This document shows, one piece after another, positions 1 to 6,775 of a stretch of DNA of 7,623 nucleotides (positions are counted from its first letter, which is position 1; each line of letters starts with the position of its first letter). This DNA comes from Deltaproteobacteria bacterium. Its GTDB lineage: Bacteria; Desulfobacterota; DSM-4660; Desulfatiglandales; Desulfatiglandaceae. The stretch spans positions 1-7,623 of the forward strand of contig QMLZ01000132.1 of NCBI GenBank assembly GCA_003646995.1, written 5' to 3'. Both the position numbers and the translations under genes were made by a program. The notes under the pieces were generated by a model, which did no database searches, had not been told where the DNA came from, and was given only the letters and a program-made list of their open reading frames with translations.

Positions 1-1431
<1,431 letters not shown>

Positions 1432-1497
1432 GGTTTGGGTGGACTGAAACAGGGTGTATCAGGGCCAAGAGGGAAGCAAGCAGATCACTTGAGGCGG

Positions 1498-1989
1498 GTG
1501 AGCGCATACATAGGGATTGGGTCGAATCTAGGTGATAAACGTTCCTACTGCCTGCGCGCAATAAAAATGATGCAGCAGTTGAAGGACACCGAGGTTATGA
1601 CCACGTCCCGATTTTATAAGACCGAGCCAGTAGATGTGGAGGATGAACAGGACTGGTACCTCAATGCGGTGGTGGTGTTGAAGACGGCATTGAAACCCAG
1701 GGAACTTATGGCGGGGCTTTTGATCATTGAAAGGGAACTGGGTAGGCAGAGAAAGAAAAGGTGGGATTCCAGAACCATTGATCTGGATATCTTGTTGTTT
1801 GGGGATCTTGTGATAAATGAAAAAGATCTGAAAGTACCTCATCCCAGGCTTCACTTAAGGCGGTTTGTCTTGGTGCCGTTGGCCGAATTGGCCCCAGACC
1901 TGGTACACCCTATACTTAATGAGACAATAGCTGATTTGCTCGACAAGTGCCCCCAGGAAGGGCAGGGCGTGGTTGTATTGGAGAGTTGA
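1498..1989 (+). CDS. folK: 2-amino-4-hydroxy-6-hydroxymethyldihydropteridine pyrophosphokinase (HPPK)
   Basis: FolK transfers pyrophosphate from ATP to 6-hydroxymethyl-7,8-dihydropterin in folate synthesis, in the cytoplasm. From the GTG at 1498 the protein is 163 aa, the family's usual length. Visible motifs are A-Y-I-G-I-G-S-N-L-G-D at residues 3-13, Y-K-T-E-P-V at 40-45, Q-D-W-Y-L-N-A-V at 51-58, and the HPPK signature R-W-D-S-R-T-I-D-L-D-I-L-L-F at 88-101. D95 and D97 of that signature are the two Mg-ATP aspartates. V-P-H-P-R-L-H-L-R-R-F-V-L-x-P-L-A-E-L-A-P follows. The start is uncertain: the frame stays open upstream with TTG codons at 1489 and 1435. The extra residues from 1435 look non-conserved, so GTG 1498 or TTG 1489 is preferred; GAGG at 1491-1494 is only 3 nt from the GTG. 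It ends 3 nt before the next gene. Confidence 0.9.
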   Translation: MSAYIGIGSNLGDKRSYCLRAIKMMQQLKDTEVMTTSRFYKTEPVDVEDEQDWYLNAVVVLKTALKPRELMAGLLIIERELGRQRKKRWDSRTIDLDILLFGDLVINEKDLKVPHPRLHLRRFVLVPLAELAPDLVHPILNETIADLLDKCPQEGQGVVVLES

Positions 1990-1992
1990 TCA

Positions 1993-2244
1993 ATGCGGCT
2001 CATAATTTTGGCCATTCTTTTGTATGTGTTGTACCGTATTGTCAAGAACTACATAAACAGGCCAAAGACGATAAACCGCGGGGAAGGATTCCCGAAGGTG
2101 AGCGATATGGTACAGGACCCGGTTTGTAAGACCTTTATTAGGGCCAAGGACGCTGAAACCAGGGTTATTGATGGACAGGTATACCATTTTTGTAGCAAAG
2201 AGTGTGCTGCGCGTTTTGAAGAGGAGCGGGCAAGGAAAAATTAG
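1993..2244 (+). CDS. Small membrane-anchored PP0621-like protein with cysteine metal-binding (YHS/TRASH-like) domain
   Basis: This is an 83-aa protein. A hydrophobic N-terminal segment (about residues 3-17) is followed by Lys/Arg, consistent with a single membrane anchor. A linker follows, then a small domain with D-P-V-C (C45), a V-Y-H-F-C-S-K-E-C strand-turn (C67, C71) and an acidic/basic C-terminal helix. The C-x21-C-x3-C spacing and D-P-V-C-x-n-Y-H-F-C-S-x-x-C pattern resemble YHS/TRASH metal-sensing domains and the PP0621 family of small proteobacterial proteins. Metal binding and function are inferred, and no specific role is known to me. The start ATG is 3 nt after the folK stop, with GGAGAG at 1980-1985 as its ribosome site, so it is probably cotranscribed and coupled with folK. 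Confidence 0.8.
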   Translation: MRLIILAILLYVLYRIVKNYINRPKTINRGEGFPKVSDMVQDPVCKTFIRAKDAETRVIDGQVYHFCSKECAARFEEERARKN

Positions 2245-2313
2245 GAATCAGACAATATTAGGGTAAGGTTTGGCTTTGAGGTTGAAACGATTTTGTCAAT
2301 CAGGAGGAACCAA

Positions 2314-2958
2314 ATGAAATTCTTTATCGATACGGCGAACCTGGATGAAATAAGAAAAGCGAATACTCTGGGTCTACTTGATGGAGTGACAACCAACCCC
2401 ACGCTGATAGCCCGTGAAGAAAGGCCGGATTTCAAGGATCTTCTGAGGGAAATCTGCAGCATTGTTGAGGGGCCGGTAAATGCTGAAGTGGTGAGTCTGG
2501 ATGCCGATGGAATGATAAGAGAAGCAAGGGACCTGGCAAAGCTGGCCGACAACATAGTGATAAAGATACCACTGATTGAAGAAGGGCTAAAGGCGGTGAA
2601 GGCGCTGGCAGCCGAAGACATAAAAACCAATGTTACTTTATGCTTTTCACCCCTTCAGGCCTTGATGGCTGCAAAGGCGGGAGCAGCATATATCAGCCCG
2701 TTTGTAGGTAGGCTGGATGATATAAGCCACCTTGGAATGGATCTTGTGCAGCAGATAGTGTCCATTTATGAAAACTATGGATATGACACAGAGATTATCG
2801 TGGCAAGTATTCGTAACCCTGTTCATGTGCTTGATGCAGCATTGATGGGAGCTGATATAGCCACGATCCCTTTCAAGGTGATGCAGCAACTCATTAAGCA
2901 TCCCCTGACCGACATAGGATTAAGCAAGTTTTTGGAGGATTGGAAGAAATTGGGATAA
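2314..2958 (+). CDS. TalC/FSA-family transaldolase
   Basis: This is a 214-aa single-domain (beta/alpha)8 Schiff-base aldolase of the short TalC/MipB/FSA family. Visible motifs are M-K-F-F-I-D-T-A-N at the N terminus, G-V-T-T-N-P-T-L-I at 24-32, the catalytic lysine in I-V-I-K-I-P (K84), [10 protein letters not shown] at 127-136, and A-S-I-R-N-P at 164-169. The start at 2314 is fixed by an AGGAGG ribosome site at 2302-2307; the in-frame codons back to 2293 are not needed. By comparison with E. coli FSA (Gln59, Tyr131), this protein has Glu at 58 and Phe at 130. These are the residues expected of a true transaldolase, which transfers dihydroxyacetone in the pentose-phosphate pathway, rather than of fructose-6-phosphate aldolase. 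That functional assignment is inference. The stop TAA overlaps the ATG of the next gene. Confidence 0.92.
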   Translation: MKFFIDTANLDEIRKANTLGLLDGVTTNPTLIAREERPDFKDLLREICSIVEGPVNAEVVSLDADGMIREARDLAKLADNIVIKIPLIEEGLKAVKALAAEDIKTNVTLCFSPLQALMAAKAGAAYISPFVGRLDDISHLGMDLVQQIVSIYENYGYDTEIIVASIRNPVHVLDAALMGADIATIPFKVMQQLIKHPLTDIGLSKFLEDWKKLG

Positions 2959-3542
2959 TGCCTGTTAGGTCTCGATGTGGAGGCGTTTTGGTTGTTTTTA
3001 CCTTGGCTGTGGTATTTTCAGCCTCCTTATGCCGTGGTGATATATATAGATTCAAGGATAAAAACGGGGTCTGGCACTTTACCAATGTAAAAGATGATAG
3101 CAGATACAAGTTGTATATTAGGACAAAGAAAACCACTCCCCGCGCTTATATCAAGAAATATGAGGAAATCATCCAACATGCAGCCAGGGAATTTCATGTT
3201 GATTCCTCCTTAATCAAAGCCATAATAAAGGCAGAGTCGGACTTTGATCATCGGGCCGTCTCCCACAAGGGGGCACAAGGGCTTATGCAGCTGATGCCGG
3301 ATACGGCGGATGAACTCCAGGTTCAGGATCCCTTTGATCCGGAGGAGAATATTTATGGTGGCACGCGGTACCTGAGCCGTTTGCTTAAAAGGTTTGGCAA
3401 CAACGTGCGACTGGCAGTCGCGGCATACAATGCCGGGCCTGAACTCGTGGAACAATCGGGGGGTATTCCTCCTGTGCCGGAGACGAGGCGTTTTGTGGAA
3501 AAGGTCATGAGATATTATCGCCACTTCAAAAAATTCAAATAA
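2958..3542 (+). CDS. Exported DUF4124 + SLT-domain lytic transglycosylase
   Basis: This is a 194-aa protein that probably cleaves the MurNAc-GlcNAc bond of peptidoglycan in the periplasm. From the ATG overlapping the upstream stop (TAATG), residues 1-8 are basic, and about 9-24 form a hydrophobic signal segment ending S-A-S-L-C-R-G. A short DUF4124-type strand follows (D-I-Y-R-F-K-D-K-N-G-V-W-H-F-T-N at 28-43). An SLT (lysozyme-like) domain follows at about 68-185: I-K-A-I-I-K-A-E-S with catalytic E93, then G-A-Q-G-L-M-Q-L-M-P at 105-114, N-I-Y-G-G-T-R-Y-L at 131-139 and A-V-A-A-Y-N-A-G-P at 153-161. A TTG at 2940 in the same frame would only add residues before the signal peptide. Cys25 lies at the end of the signal but has Leu at -1, so it is not a classical lipobox. 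The 1-nt overlap with the transaldolase gene indicates one transcript. Confidence 0.9.
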   Translation: MPVRSRCGGVLVVFTLAVVFSASLCRGDIYRFKDKNGVWHFTNVKDDSRYKLYIRTKKTTPRAYIKKYEEIIQHAAREFHVDSSLIKAIIKAESDFDHRAVSHKGAQGLMQLMPDTADELQVQDPFDPEENIYGGTRYLSRLLKRFGNNVRLAVAAYNAGPELVEQSGGIPPVPETRRFVEKVMRYYRHFKKFK

Positions 3543-3576
3543 GTTCCCCCGGACTTACTATCCTTTGACCATGCGG

Positions 3577-3631
3577 CTGGGCAGGGGATGAGCCTGGGCA
3601 GAGGGGGTGGCGACGCGTTGAGGTTGGGCAG
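3577..3631 (+). repeat. G-rich leader with three (C/T)TGGGCAG repeats before pgsA
   Basis: The 107-nt gap between the transglycosylase stop and pgsA is strongly purine/G-rich on the coding strand. An 8-bp word occurs as CTGGGCAG at 3577-3584 and 3594-3601 and as TTGGGCAG at 3624-3631. G-runs at 3579-3581, 3584-3587, 3596-3598 and 3603-3607 are separated by loops of 2, 8 and 4 nt, close to a G-quadruplex-forming pattern. The pattern is directly visible; any structural or regulatory role is inference. No terminator is seen in this gap. Confidence 0.45.
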
Positions 3632-3649
3632 CACTGGCTAGAGGCAAGG

Positions 3650-4240
3650 ATGAAAGGAGAGCCCACCAGAGGGATTTCAAGGGTCCCTAACATATTGACT
3701 TTTGTCAGAGTGGCCATTATTCCGCCTGTGGTTATCTTGCTATACTTTCCGGGGCGAATACCTAGCCTTCTAGCAGGTATTTGCCTCGCCCTGGCCTTTG
3801 TGACCGATATTTTGGATGGTTTTTTCGCTCGCCGGTATGAATCTGTAACCACCTTCGGTAAATTTCTTGATCCCTTGGCGGACAAGATCCTTGTTACGGT
3901 GACCATGATCATGCTTATCCCGCTTGAGAGGATCCCTGTGTGGATGGTTATCGTCATAGTGGCAAGAGAACTTGCGGTTACAGGCCTTAGGGGTGCGGCT
4001 GTAAGGGAAGGAATCGTTATTGCAGCACGCTCATTGGGCAAATACAAGACCATATTCCAGAGCATCGCGCTGGTGGGGCTTTGTATCCACTATACCTACT
4101 TTGGTATCAATTTCCATGAGTTAGGCATTATAGTCCTTTGGGTCGCATTGGTTTTGACCATTTGGTCTGGATGGGATTATTTCCGACAATTCAGCAGGAG
4201 GGTCTTTTCGCCAAACGGTCCAGATGTCAGACTTCCCTAA
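3650..4240 (+). CDS. pgsA: CDP-diacylglycerol--glycerol-3-phosphate 3-phosphatidyltransferase
   Basis: This is a 196-aa integral inner-membrane enzyme, of normal family length. It makes phosphatidylglycerol phosphate from CDP-diacylglycerol and sn-glycerol-3-phosphate, the committed step to phosphatidylglycerol and cardiolipin. The N terminus R-V-P-N-I-L-T-F-V-R (11-20) is typical of PgsA. The CDP-alcohol phosphatidyltransferase signature D-G-x2-A-R-x8-G-x3-D-x3-D is complete (D56, G57, A60, R61, G70, D74, D78). Several hydrophobic segments are visible (about 21-33, 38-54, 79-91, 96-105, 135-150, 157-173). R-E-L-A-V-T-G-L-R at 106-114 is also a PgsA-type motif. The ATG at 3650 follows GAGGCAAGG at 3641-3649. 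The gene is followed by tRNA-Gly and tRNA-Cys, the same neighbour order as E. coli pgsA. Phosphatidylserine synthase or another family member is less likely given the N-terminal motif and context. Confidence 0.94.
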   Translation: MKGEPTRGISRVPNILTFVRVAIIPPVVILLYFPGRIPSLLAGICLALAFVTDILDGFFARRYESVTTFGKFLDPLADKILVTVTMIMLIPLERIPVWMVIVIVARELAVTGLRGAAVREGIVIAARSLGKYKTIFQSIALVGLCIHYTYFGINFHELGIIVLWVALVLTIWSGWDYFRQFSRRVFSPNGPDVRLP

Positions 4241-4263
4241 GGGTTTTCATTCTGGATTTTCTA

Positions 4264-4291
4264 TTGACAAAATTCGTTTGGGAAGTAAAAT
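4264..4291 (+). promoter_or_regulatory. Sigma-70-type promoter for the tRNA pair
   Basis: A perfect -35 hexamer TTGACA (4264-4269) is followed after 16 nt by TAAAAT (4286-4291), a 5/6 match to the -10 consensus, in an AT-rich stretch. The predicted start near 4298 lies a few bases before the tRNA-Gly 5' end at 4305. The site begins 24 nt after the pgsA stop, so the tRNAs probably have their own transcription in addition to any read-through from pgsA. Confidence 0.75.
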
Positions 4292-4304
4292 AATATAAAA
4301 ATGA

Positions 4305-4380
4305 GCGGGAATAGCTCAGTTGGTAGAGCCCCACGTTGCCAACGTGGTTGTCGCGGGTTCAAGTCCCGTTTCCCGCTCCA
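4305..4380 (+). tRNA. tRNA-Gly(GCC)
   Basis: This 76-nt cloverleaf is complete. The acceptor GCGGGAA pairs with TTCCCGC. The D arm is GCTC-AGTTGGTA-GAGC. The anticodon stem CCACG/CGTGG encloses loop TTGCCAA with anticodon GCC at 4338-4340. The T arm is GCGGG-TTCAAGT-CCCGT. Discriminator T precedes an encoded CCA at 4378-4380. It reads GGC/GGU glycine codons. The encoded CCA and perfect stems indicate a functional gene. Confidence 0.98.
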
Positions 4381-4389
4381 TTCCTTTGA

Positions 4390-4465
4390 GGCGGCATAGC
4401 CAAGTGGCTAAGGCAGCGGTCTGCAAAACCGTTATTCACCGGTTCGAATCCGGTTGCCGCCTCCA
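4390..4465 (+). tRNA. tRNA-Cys(GCA)
   Basis: This 76-nt cloverleaf lies 9 nt after tRNA-Gly. The acceptor GGCGGCA pairs with TGCCGCC. The D arm is GCC-AAGTGGCTAA-GGC. The anticodon stem GCGGT/ACCGT (one G-U pair) encloses loop CTGCAAA with anticodon GCA at 4423-4425. The T arm is CCGG-TTCGAAT-CCGG. Discriminator T precedes CCA at 4463-4465. It reads UGC/UGU. It is almost certainly processed from the same precursor as the preceding tRNA-Gly. Confidence 0.98.
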
Positions 4466-4480
4466 ATTATTTTAAAATTT

Positions 4481-4517
4481 AAGGGCTGGCCTCGAAGGCC
4501 AGCCCTTTTACTTTTTT
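4481..4517 (+). terminator. Rho-independent terminator (probably bidirectional)
   Basis: A perfect 12-bp stem (arms 4481-4492 and 4496-4507, core GGGCTGGCC/GGCCAGCCC) closes a 3-nt loop CGA and is followed by TTTTACTTTTTT. It lies 15 nt after tRNA-Cys and ends the tRNA transcript. On the opposite strand the same stem is followed by TTAAATTTTAAAATAAT, so it probably also stops the - strand transcript that ends at 4564. Confidence 0.9.
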
Positions 4518-4563
4518 GGTATTCTTTTCTTCGTGGGGGTTTGCAAAAAGATGCTCCATCTAA

Positions 4564-4998
4564 TTATCTTGCCTTGCGCCATCCCTGTTCTTGGAAACGT
4601 CTCTCCCTGTCTTTTCCCCAGCGTTTCATCACTTCCAGGTAGGCGGCCATATCTGTTTTGGCAAGTTTTATCAACTCGCTTCGCTCGCGATTTCTGGTTT
4701 CTACGTCATCGGGTGTGATCCCTGCCCATGTGGCAAAGCCATTATCAAACACCCATTCAGCGGTGATGGAATCTGGTGAGATTTCCATAGTCGGCGCATG
4801 AAGCCTAACCTCTTCCATATCAAGCTCCAATACCCATCCATTGTCCCAAACCCTGTTCTCCGCGTTTTTATCGATTCCTTGGCTACACTCCGGACAATAG
4901 AGCTTAGACAGCGATTTCTCTGTTAAAATATTCCTTCCAAAGAAAATGTCTGCAGAATTCTTTCCACACTCACAATGCATCTTGTAACTCTGACACAT
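4564..4998 (-). CDS. Unrecognised 144-aa protein with CxC-X23-CPxC putative zinc site
   Basis: I do not recognise a named family. The protein has no signal or membrane segment and is probably cytoplasmic. Residues 7-40 carry M-H-C-E-C-G (C9, C11) and L-Y-C-P-E-C-S (C35, C38), a four-cysteine arrangement typical of a zinc ribbon or knuckle, with an extra Cys at position 2. The middle (about 45-95) is acidic and beta-like, with aromatic residues in V-W-D-N-G-W-V-L-E-L and F-D-N-G-F-A-T-W-A-G. The last 45 residues are a charged amphipathic helix rich in Arg, Lys and Glu. The ATG at 4998 is supported by GGGAG 7 nt upstream (complement of 5006-5010). The gene lies 127 nt downstream of hslO on the same strand and converges on the tRNA terminator. 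The coding frame is clean and the motif is coherent, so it is a real gene; nucleic-acid or metal binding is only a guess. Confidence 0.82.
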   Translation of the reverse strand: MCQSYKMHCECGKNSADIFFGRNILTEKSLSKLYCPECSQGIDKNAENRVWDNGWVLELDMEEVRLHAPTMEISPDSITAEWVFDNGFATWAGITPDDVETRNRERSELIKLAKTDMAAYLEVMKRWGKDRERRFQEQGWRKAR

Positions 4999-5125
4999 CT
5001 TGTTTCTCCCTTCGTAAAAGAATCAGGATGCCTCTTGCCTCAAGGCTGTTTGTTAATCTTATACATAACTAGCGCTATTCAATGGCTCGGCACGAGAAAA
5101 TCGCTCGCTGGGATGTGGCCGGACC

Positions 5126-6013
5126 TTAATGCCTTGGCGCTTCCAATTCTTCTATGAGCTGCTCAAGTTCGGATTTGGTGAGGTAGTACCTTTCGTGGCA
5201 AAATTCACATTTTGCCTCTGCACCCCCTTGTTCCCTTATCAACTTCTCCACTTCTTCCTTACCCAGCGATAAAAGAGCTTGCTCCACCCTTTCTTTGCTG
5301 CAACTGCACTTGAAGGTGAGATCTCTCCGTTCCAAGAGCTCAAAAGGTATATCAGCGAATATGAGGCTTATGAGATCCTCGGGCTTTTTGCCTTGGCGAA
5401 GGAGATCGGTAATAGCGGGCAATGCGTTGATTCGGTTGATCAACTTCTCTATGGTCTGGTCATCTTGAGGGGGAAATGATTGTATCAAGAACCCGCCGGC
5501 AACACCTACACTTCCATCTGGTTCAACGTAGACACCGAGTCCAACGGCCGAAGGTATTTGTTCGGACTCCGTAAGATAATAAGCCATGTCCTCCGCCACT
5601 TCGCCCGTATAGATCTTTACAACGCCAGTGTAAGGCTCCTTGAGGCCAAGATCCTTGATAACAGTGAAAGTGCCAGATCTTCCGATGGCACCGGAGACAT
5701 CCAATTTTCCATTCTTGCTTGGGAGGTTAACCAGGGGCTCAGCAGTATAACCTCTAACTTCTCCGTTACTAGTGGCTTCGGCTATTACCTTTCGTAAGGG
5801 ACCTTCGGAATCAAACCTAATAACAACTCTTTGCCTGGTTTTTAGCAGTGCACCCATAAGAGCGGCGGCAGTGAGAACCCTTCCGAGTGCAGCAGTGGCA
5901 GTGGGCATAGTTCCGTGGCGCCTTCGGGCCTCCTCCACAAGGGATGTACTAACGCAGGCTAAGGCGCGGACATTTGCGTCTTTTGCAATAATTCTGACCA
6001 GATAATCCTTCAC
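5126..6013 (-). CDS. hslO: Hsp33 redox-regulated molecular chaperone
   Basis: This is a 295-aa cytoplasmic holdase activated by oxidative unfolding, of usual family length. The N-terminal domain begins D-Y-L-V-R-I-I-A-K-D-A-N-V-R-A-L-A and continues through T-A-T-A-A-L-G-R-V-L-T-A-A-A-L-M-G-A at 38-55, the typical Hsp33 core. I-R-F-D-S-E-G-P-L follows at 65-73, then G-x-A-G-G-F-L-I-Q at 170-178. The C-terminal redox switch is complete: C236-x-C238 and C269-x2-C272, with 30 residues between the pairs, expected to bind zinc in the reduced state. The start is GTG (complement of 6011-6013), with GGGAG 7 nt upstream. It is transcribed divergently from the FmdE-family gene. No clear terminator follows, so read-through into the 144-aa gene is plausible. 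Confidence 0.96.
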   Translation of the reverse strand: MKDYLVRIIAKDANVRALACVSTSLVEEARRRHGTMPTATAALGRVLTAAALMGALLKTRQRVVIRFDSEGPLRKVIAEATSNGEVRGYTAEPLVNLPSKNGKLDVSGAIGRSGTFTVIKDLGLKEPYTGVVKIYTGEVAEDMAYYLTESEQIPSAVGLGVYVEPDGSVGVAGGFLIQSFPPQDDQTIEKLINRINALPAITDLLRQGKKPEDLISLIFADIPFELLERRDLTFKCSCSKERVEQALLSLGKEEVEKLIREQGGAEAKCEFCHERYYLTKSELEQLIEELEAPRH

Positions 6014-6088
6014 GCCTGTGCTCCCATGATCTTATTTGAAAGCAAAAATAGCACATATATGAACCCCTTGGTAGCAAAAAGTGGGCGA

Positions 6089-6170
6089 GGGCTTGATTTC
6101 TATTTTACCTTTTTAAATGAATGATTTAAGTGTATGATGGGCTTGATTGAACAGAACATGCTGAATCAAG
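6089..6170. repeat. Direct and inverted CTTGATT repeats in the divergent hslO / fmdE-like intergenic region
   Basis: The decamer GGGCTTGATT occurs at 6089-6098 and again at 6139-6148, exactly 50 bp apart. Its core is present a third time inverted as AATCAAG at 6164-6170. The second and third copies can also pair as a hairpin: 7 bp, then CAG/CTG, with a 6-nt loop at 6155-6160. This hairpin sits directly upstream of the ribosome site of the FmdE-family gene. The spacing suggests a regulator that binds at two or three sites, or an RNA leader hairpin; either is inference. An AT-rich tract between the copies (6100-6130) could hold a promoter, but no good -35/-10 pair is evident. Confidence 0.5.
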
Positions 6171-6192
6171 AGAGGAGTTAAGGGGGGAGAGA

Positions 6193-6723
6193 ATGCAGTC
6201 TAGGAGCTATGAAGAAGTGGTTCAATTTCATGGACACAGTTGCCCTGGCTTGGCCATGGGGTACCGTATGACATTGGCCGCCTTGGGAGTACTGGGTGAA
6301 AATAAGACTCCCGATGAAGAGCTGGTGGCGGTCGTGGAAAATAATGCATGCGGGGTCGATGCCCTGCAGTACTTGTCAGGGTGCACGTTTGGTAAGGGAA
6401 ATTTGGTCTTCAAGGACTACGGAAAGCATGTCTACACCATATATGAACGCGCCTCGAAAAAGGGCGTGAGGGTGCTGTTTAAGGCACAGGATCTCCCACA
6501 GGAATTGGATAGGGAAAAGCTTGTAAAGTGGATACTGTCAGCGCCCCAGGAACAGGTCGTGAAGATAGAGATGGTTGATATAGAAGAGCCCGAACCAGCA
6601 AGAATCATGAAATCTGTGATTTGCGAATTATGTGGAGAGGCGGTAATGGAGACGAGAATCGTGGAGGTAGAAGGCAAGAAGGTCTGCATTCCATGCGCTG
6701 AGAAAAGAGAGAAGGTAAATTAA
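6193..6723 (+). CDS. FmdE-family protein with C-terminal zinc ribbon
   Basis: This is a 176-aa protein of the family named after subunit E of molybdenum formylmethanofuran dehydrogenase. The N-terminal FmdE domain shows V-Q-F-H-G-H-S-C-P-G-L-A-M-G-Y-R at 10-25 (metal-ligand candidates H13, H15, C17), then E-N-N-A-C-G-V-D-A-L at 49-58 (C53), S-G-C-T-F-G-K-G-N-L at 62-71 (C64) and D-Y-G-K at 75-78. The C-terminal domain is a small zinc ribbon, C144-x2-C147 and C165-x2-C168. A strong purine-rich ribosome site (AGGGGGGAG at 6181-6189) precedes the ATG. In bacteria lacking methanofuran the role is not established; proposals include a molybdoenzyme partner or metal handling. No formylmethanofuran dehydrogenase or formate dehydrogenase catalytic subunit is visible here. 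It lies 52 nt before ald on the same strand. Confidence 0.88.
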   Translation: MQSRSYEEVVQFHGHSCPGLAMGYRMTLAALGVLGENKTPDEELVAVVENNACGVDALQYLSGCTFGKGNLVFKDYGKHVYTIYERASKKGVRVLFKAQDLPQELDREKLVKWILSAPQEQVVKIEMVDIEEPEPARIMKSVICELCGEAVMETRIVEVEGKKVCIPCAEKREKVN

Positions 6724-6740
6724 CAGTCCAAATATTTGCT

Positions 6741-6758
6741 TGGGCACCATTGTGCCTA
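6741..6758 (+). other. Small hairpin between the FmdE-family gene and ald
   Basis: TGGGCAC / GTGCCTA can pair over 7 positions (one G-T wobble) around a CATT loop. No T-tract follows, and the ald ribosome site (GAGGAGG at 6761-6767) begins 3 nt later. It is therefore not an intrinsic terminator. It might stabilise the mRNA or tune ald translation; this is a weak signal. Confidence 0.3.
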
Positions 6759-6775
6759 GTGAGGAGGGTGAAACA

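Noticed and set aside
3588..3641. 17-codon ATG mini-frame in the pgsA leader, ending 9 nt before the pgsA start
   Set aside because: It could be a leader peptide, but the product is Gly-rich as expected from the G-rich DNA, lacks a run of regulatory codons and has no convincing ribosome site.
3535..4065. 176-codon open frame on the - strand across pgsA
   Set aside because: It lies antisense to a gene with a complete CDP-alcohol phosphatidyltransferase signature. Its product is low-complexity (Ser/Thr/Ile/Arg rich) with no recognisable motif, so it is a shadow frame.
4454..4642. + strand frame beginning inside the 3' end of tRNA-Cys
   Set aside because: It starts in a tRNA, reads through the terminator hairpin and overlaps the - strand 144-aa gene, so it is not plausible as a protein gene.
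5056..5082. Possible - strand promoter (TTGAAT, 15-nt spacer, TAAGAT) before the 144-aa gene
   Set aside because: Each hexamer matches consensus at only about 4 of 6 positions and the spacer is short. It is too weak to call, although the gene may need its own promoter.
5480..5797. 105-codon + strand frame inside hslO
   Set aside because: It is antisense to the Hsp33 core domain, with no motif and no upstream ribosome site.
6741..6758. Intrinsic terminator between the FmdE-family gene and ald
   Set aside because: The hairpin is short and is followed by purines and the ald ribosome site rather than a T-tract.
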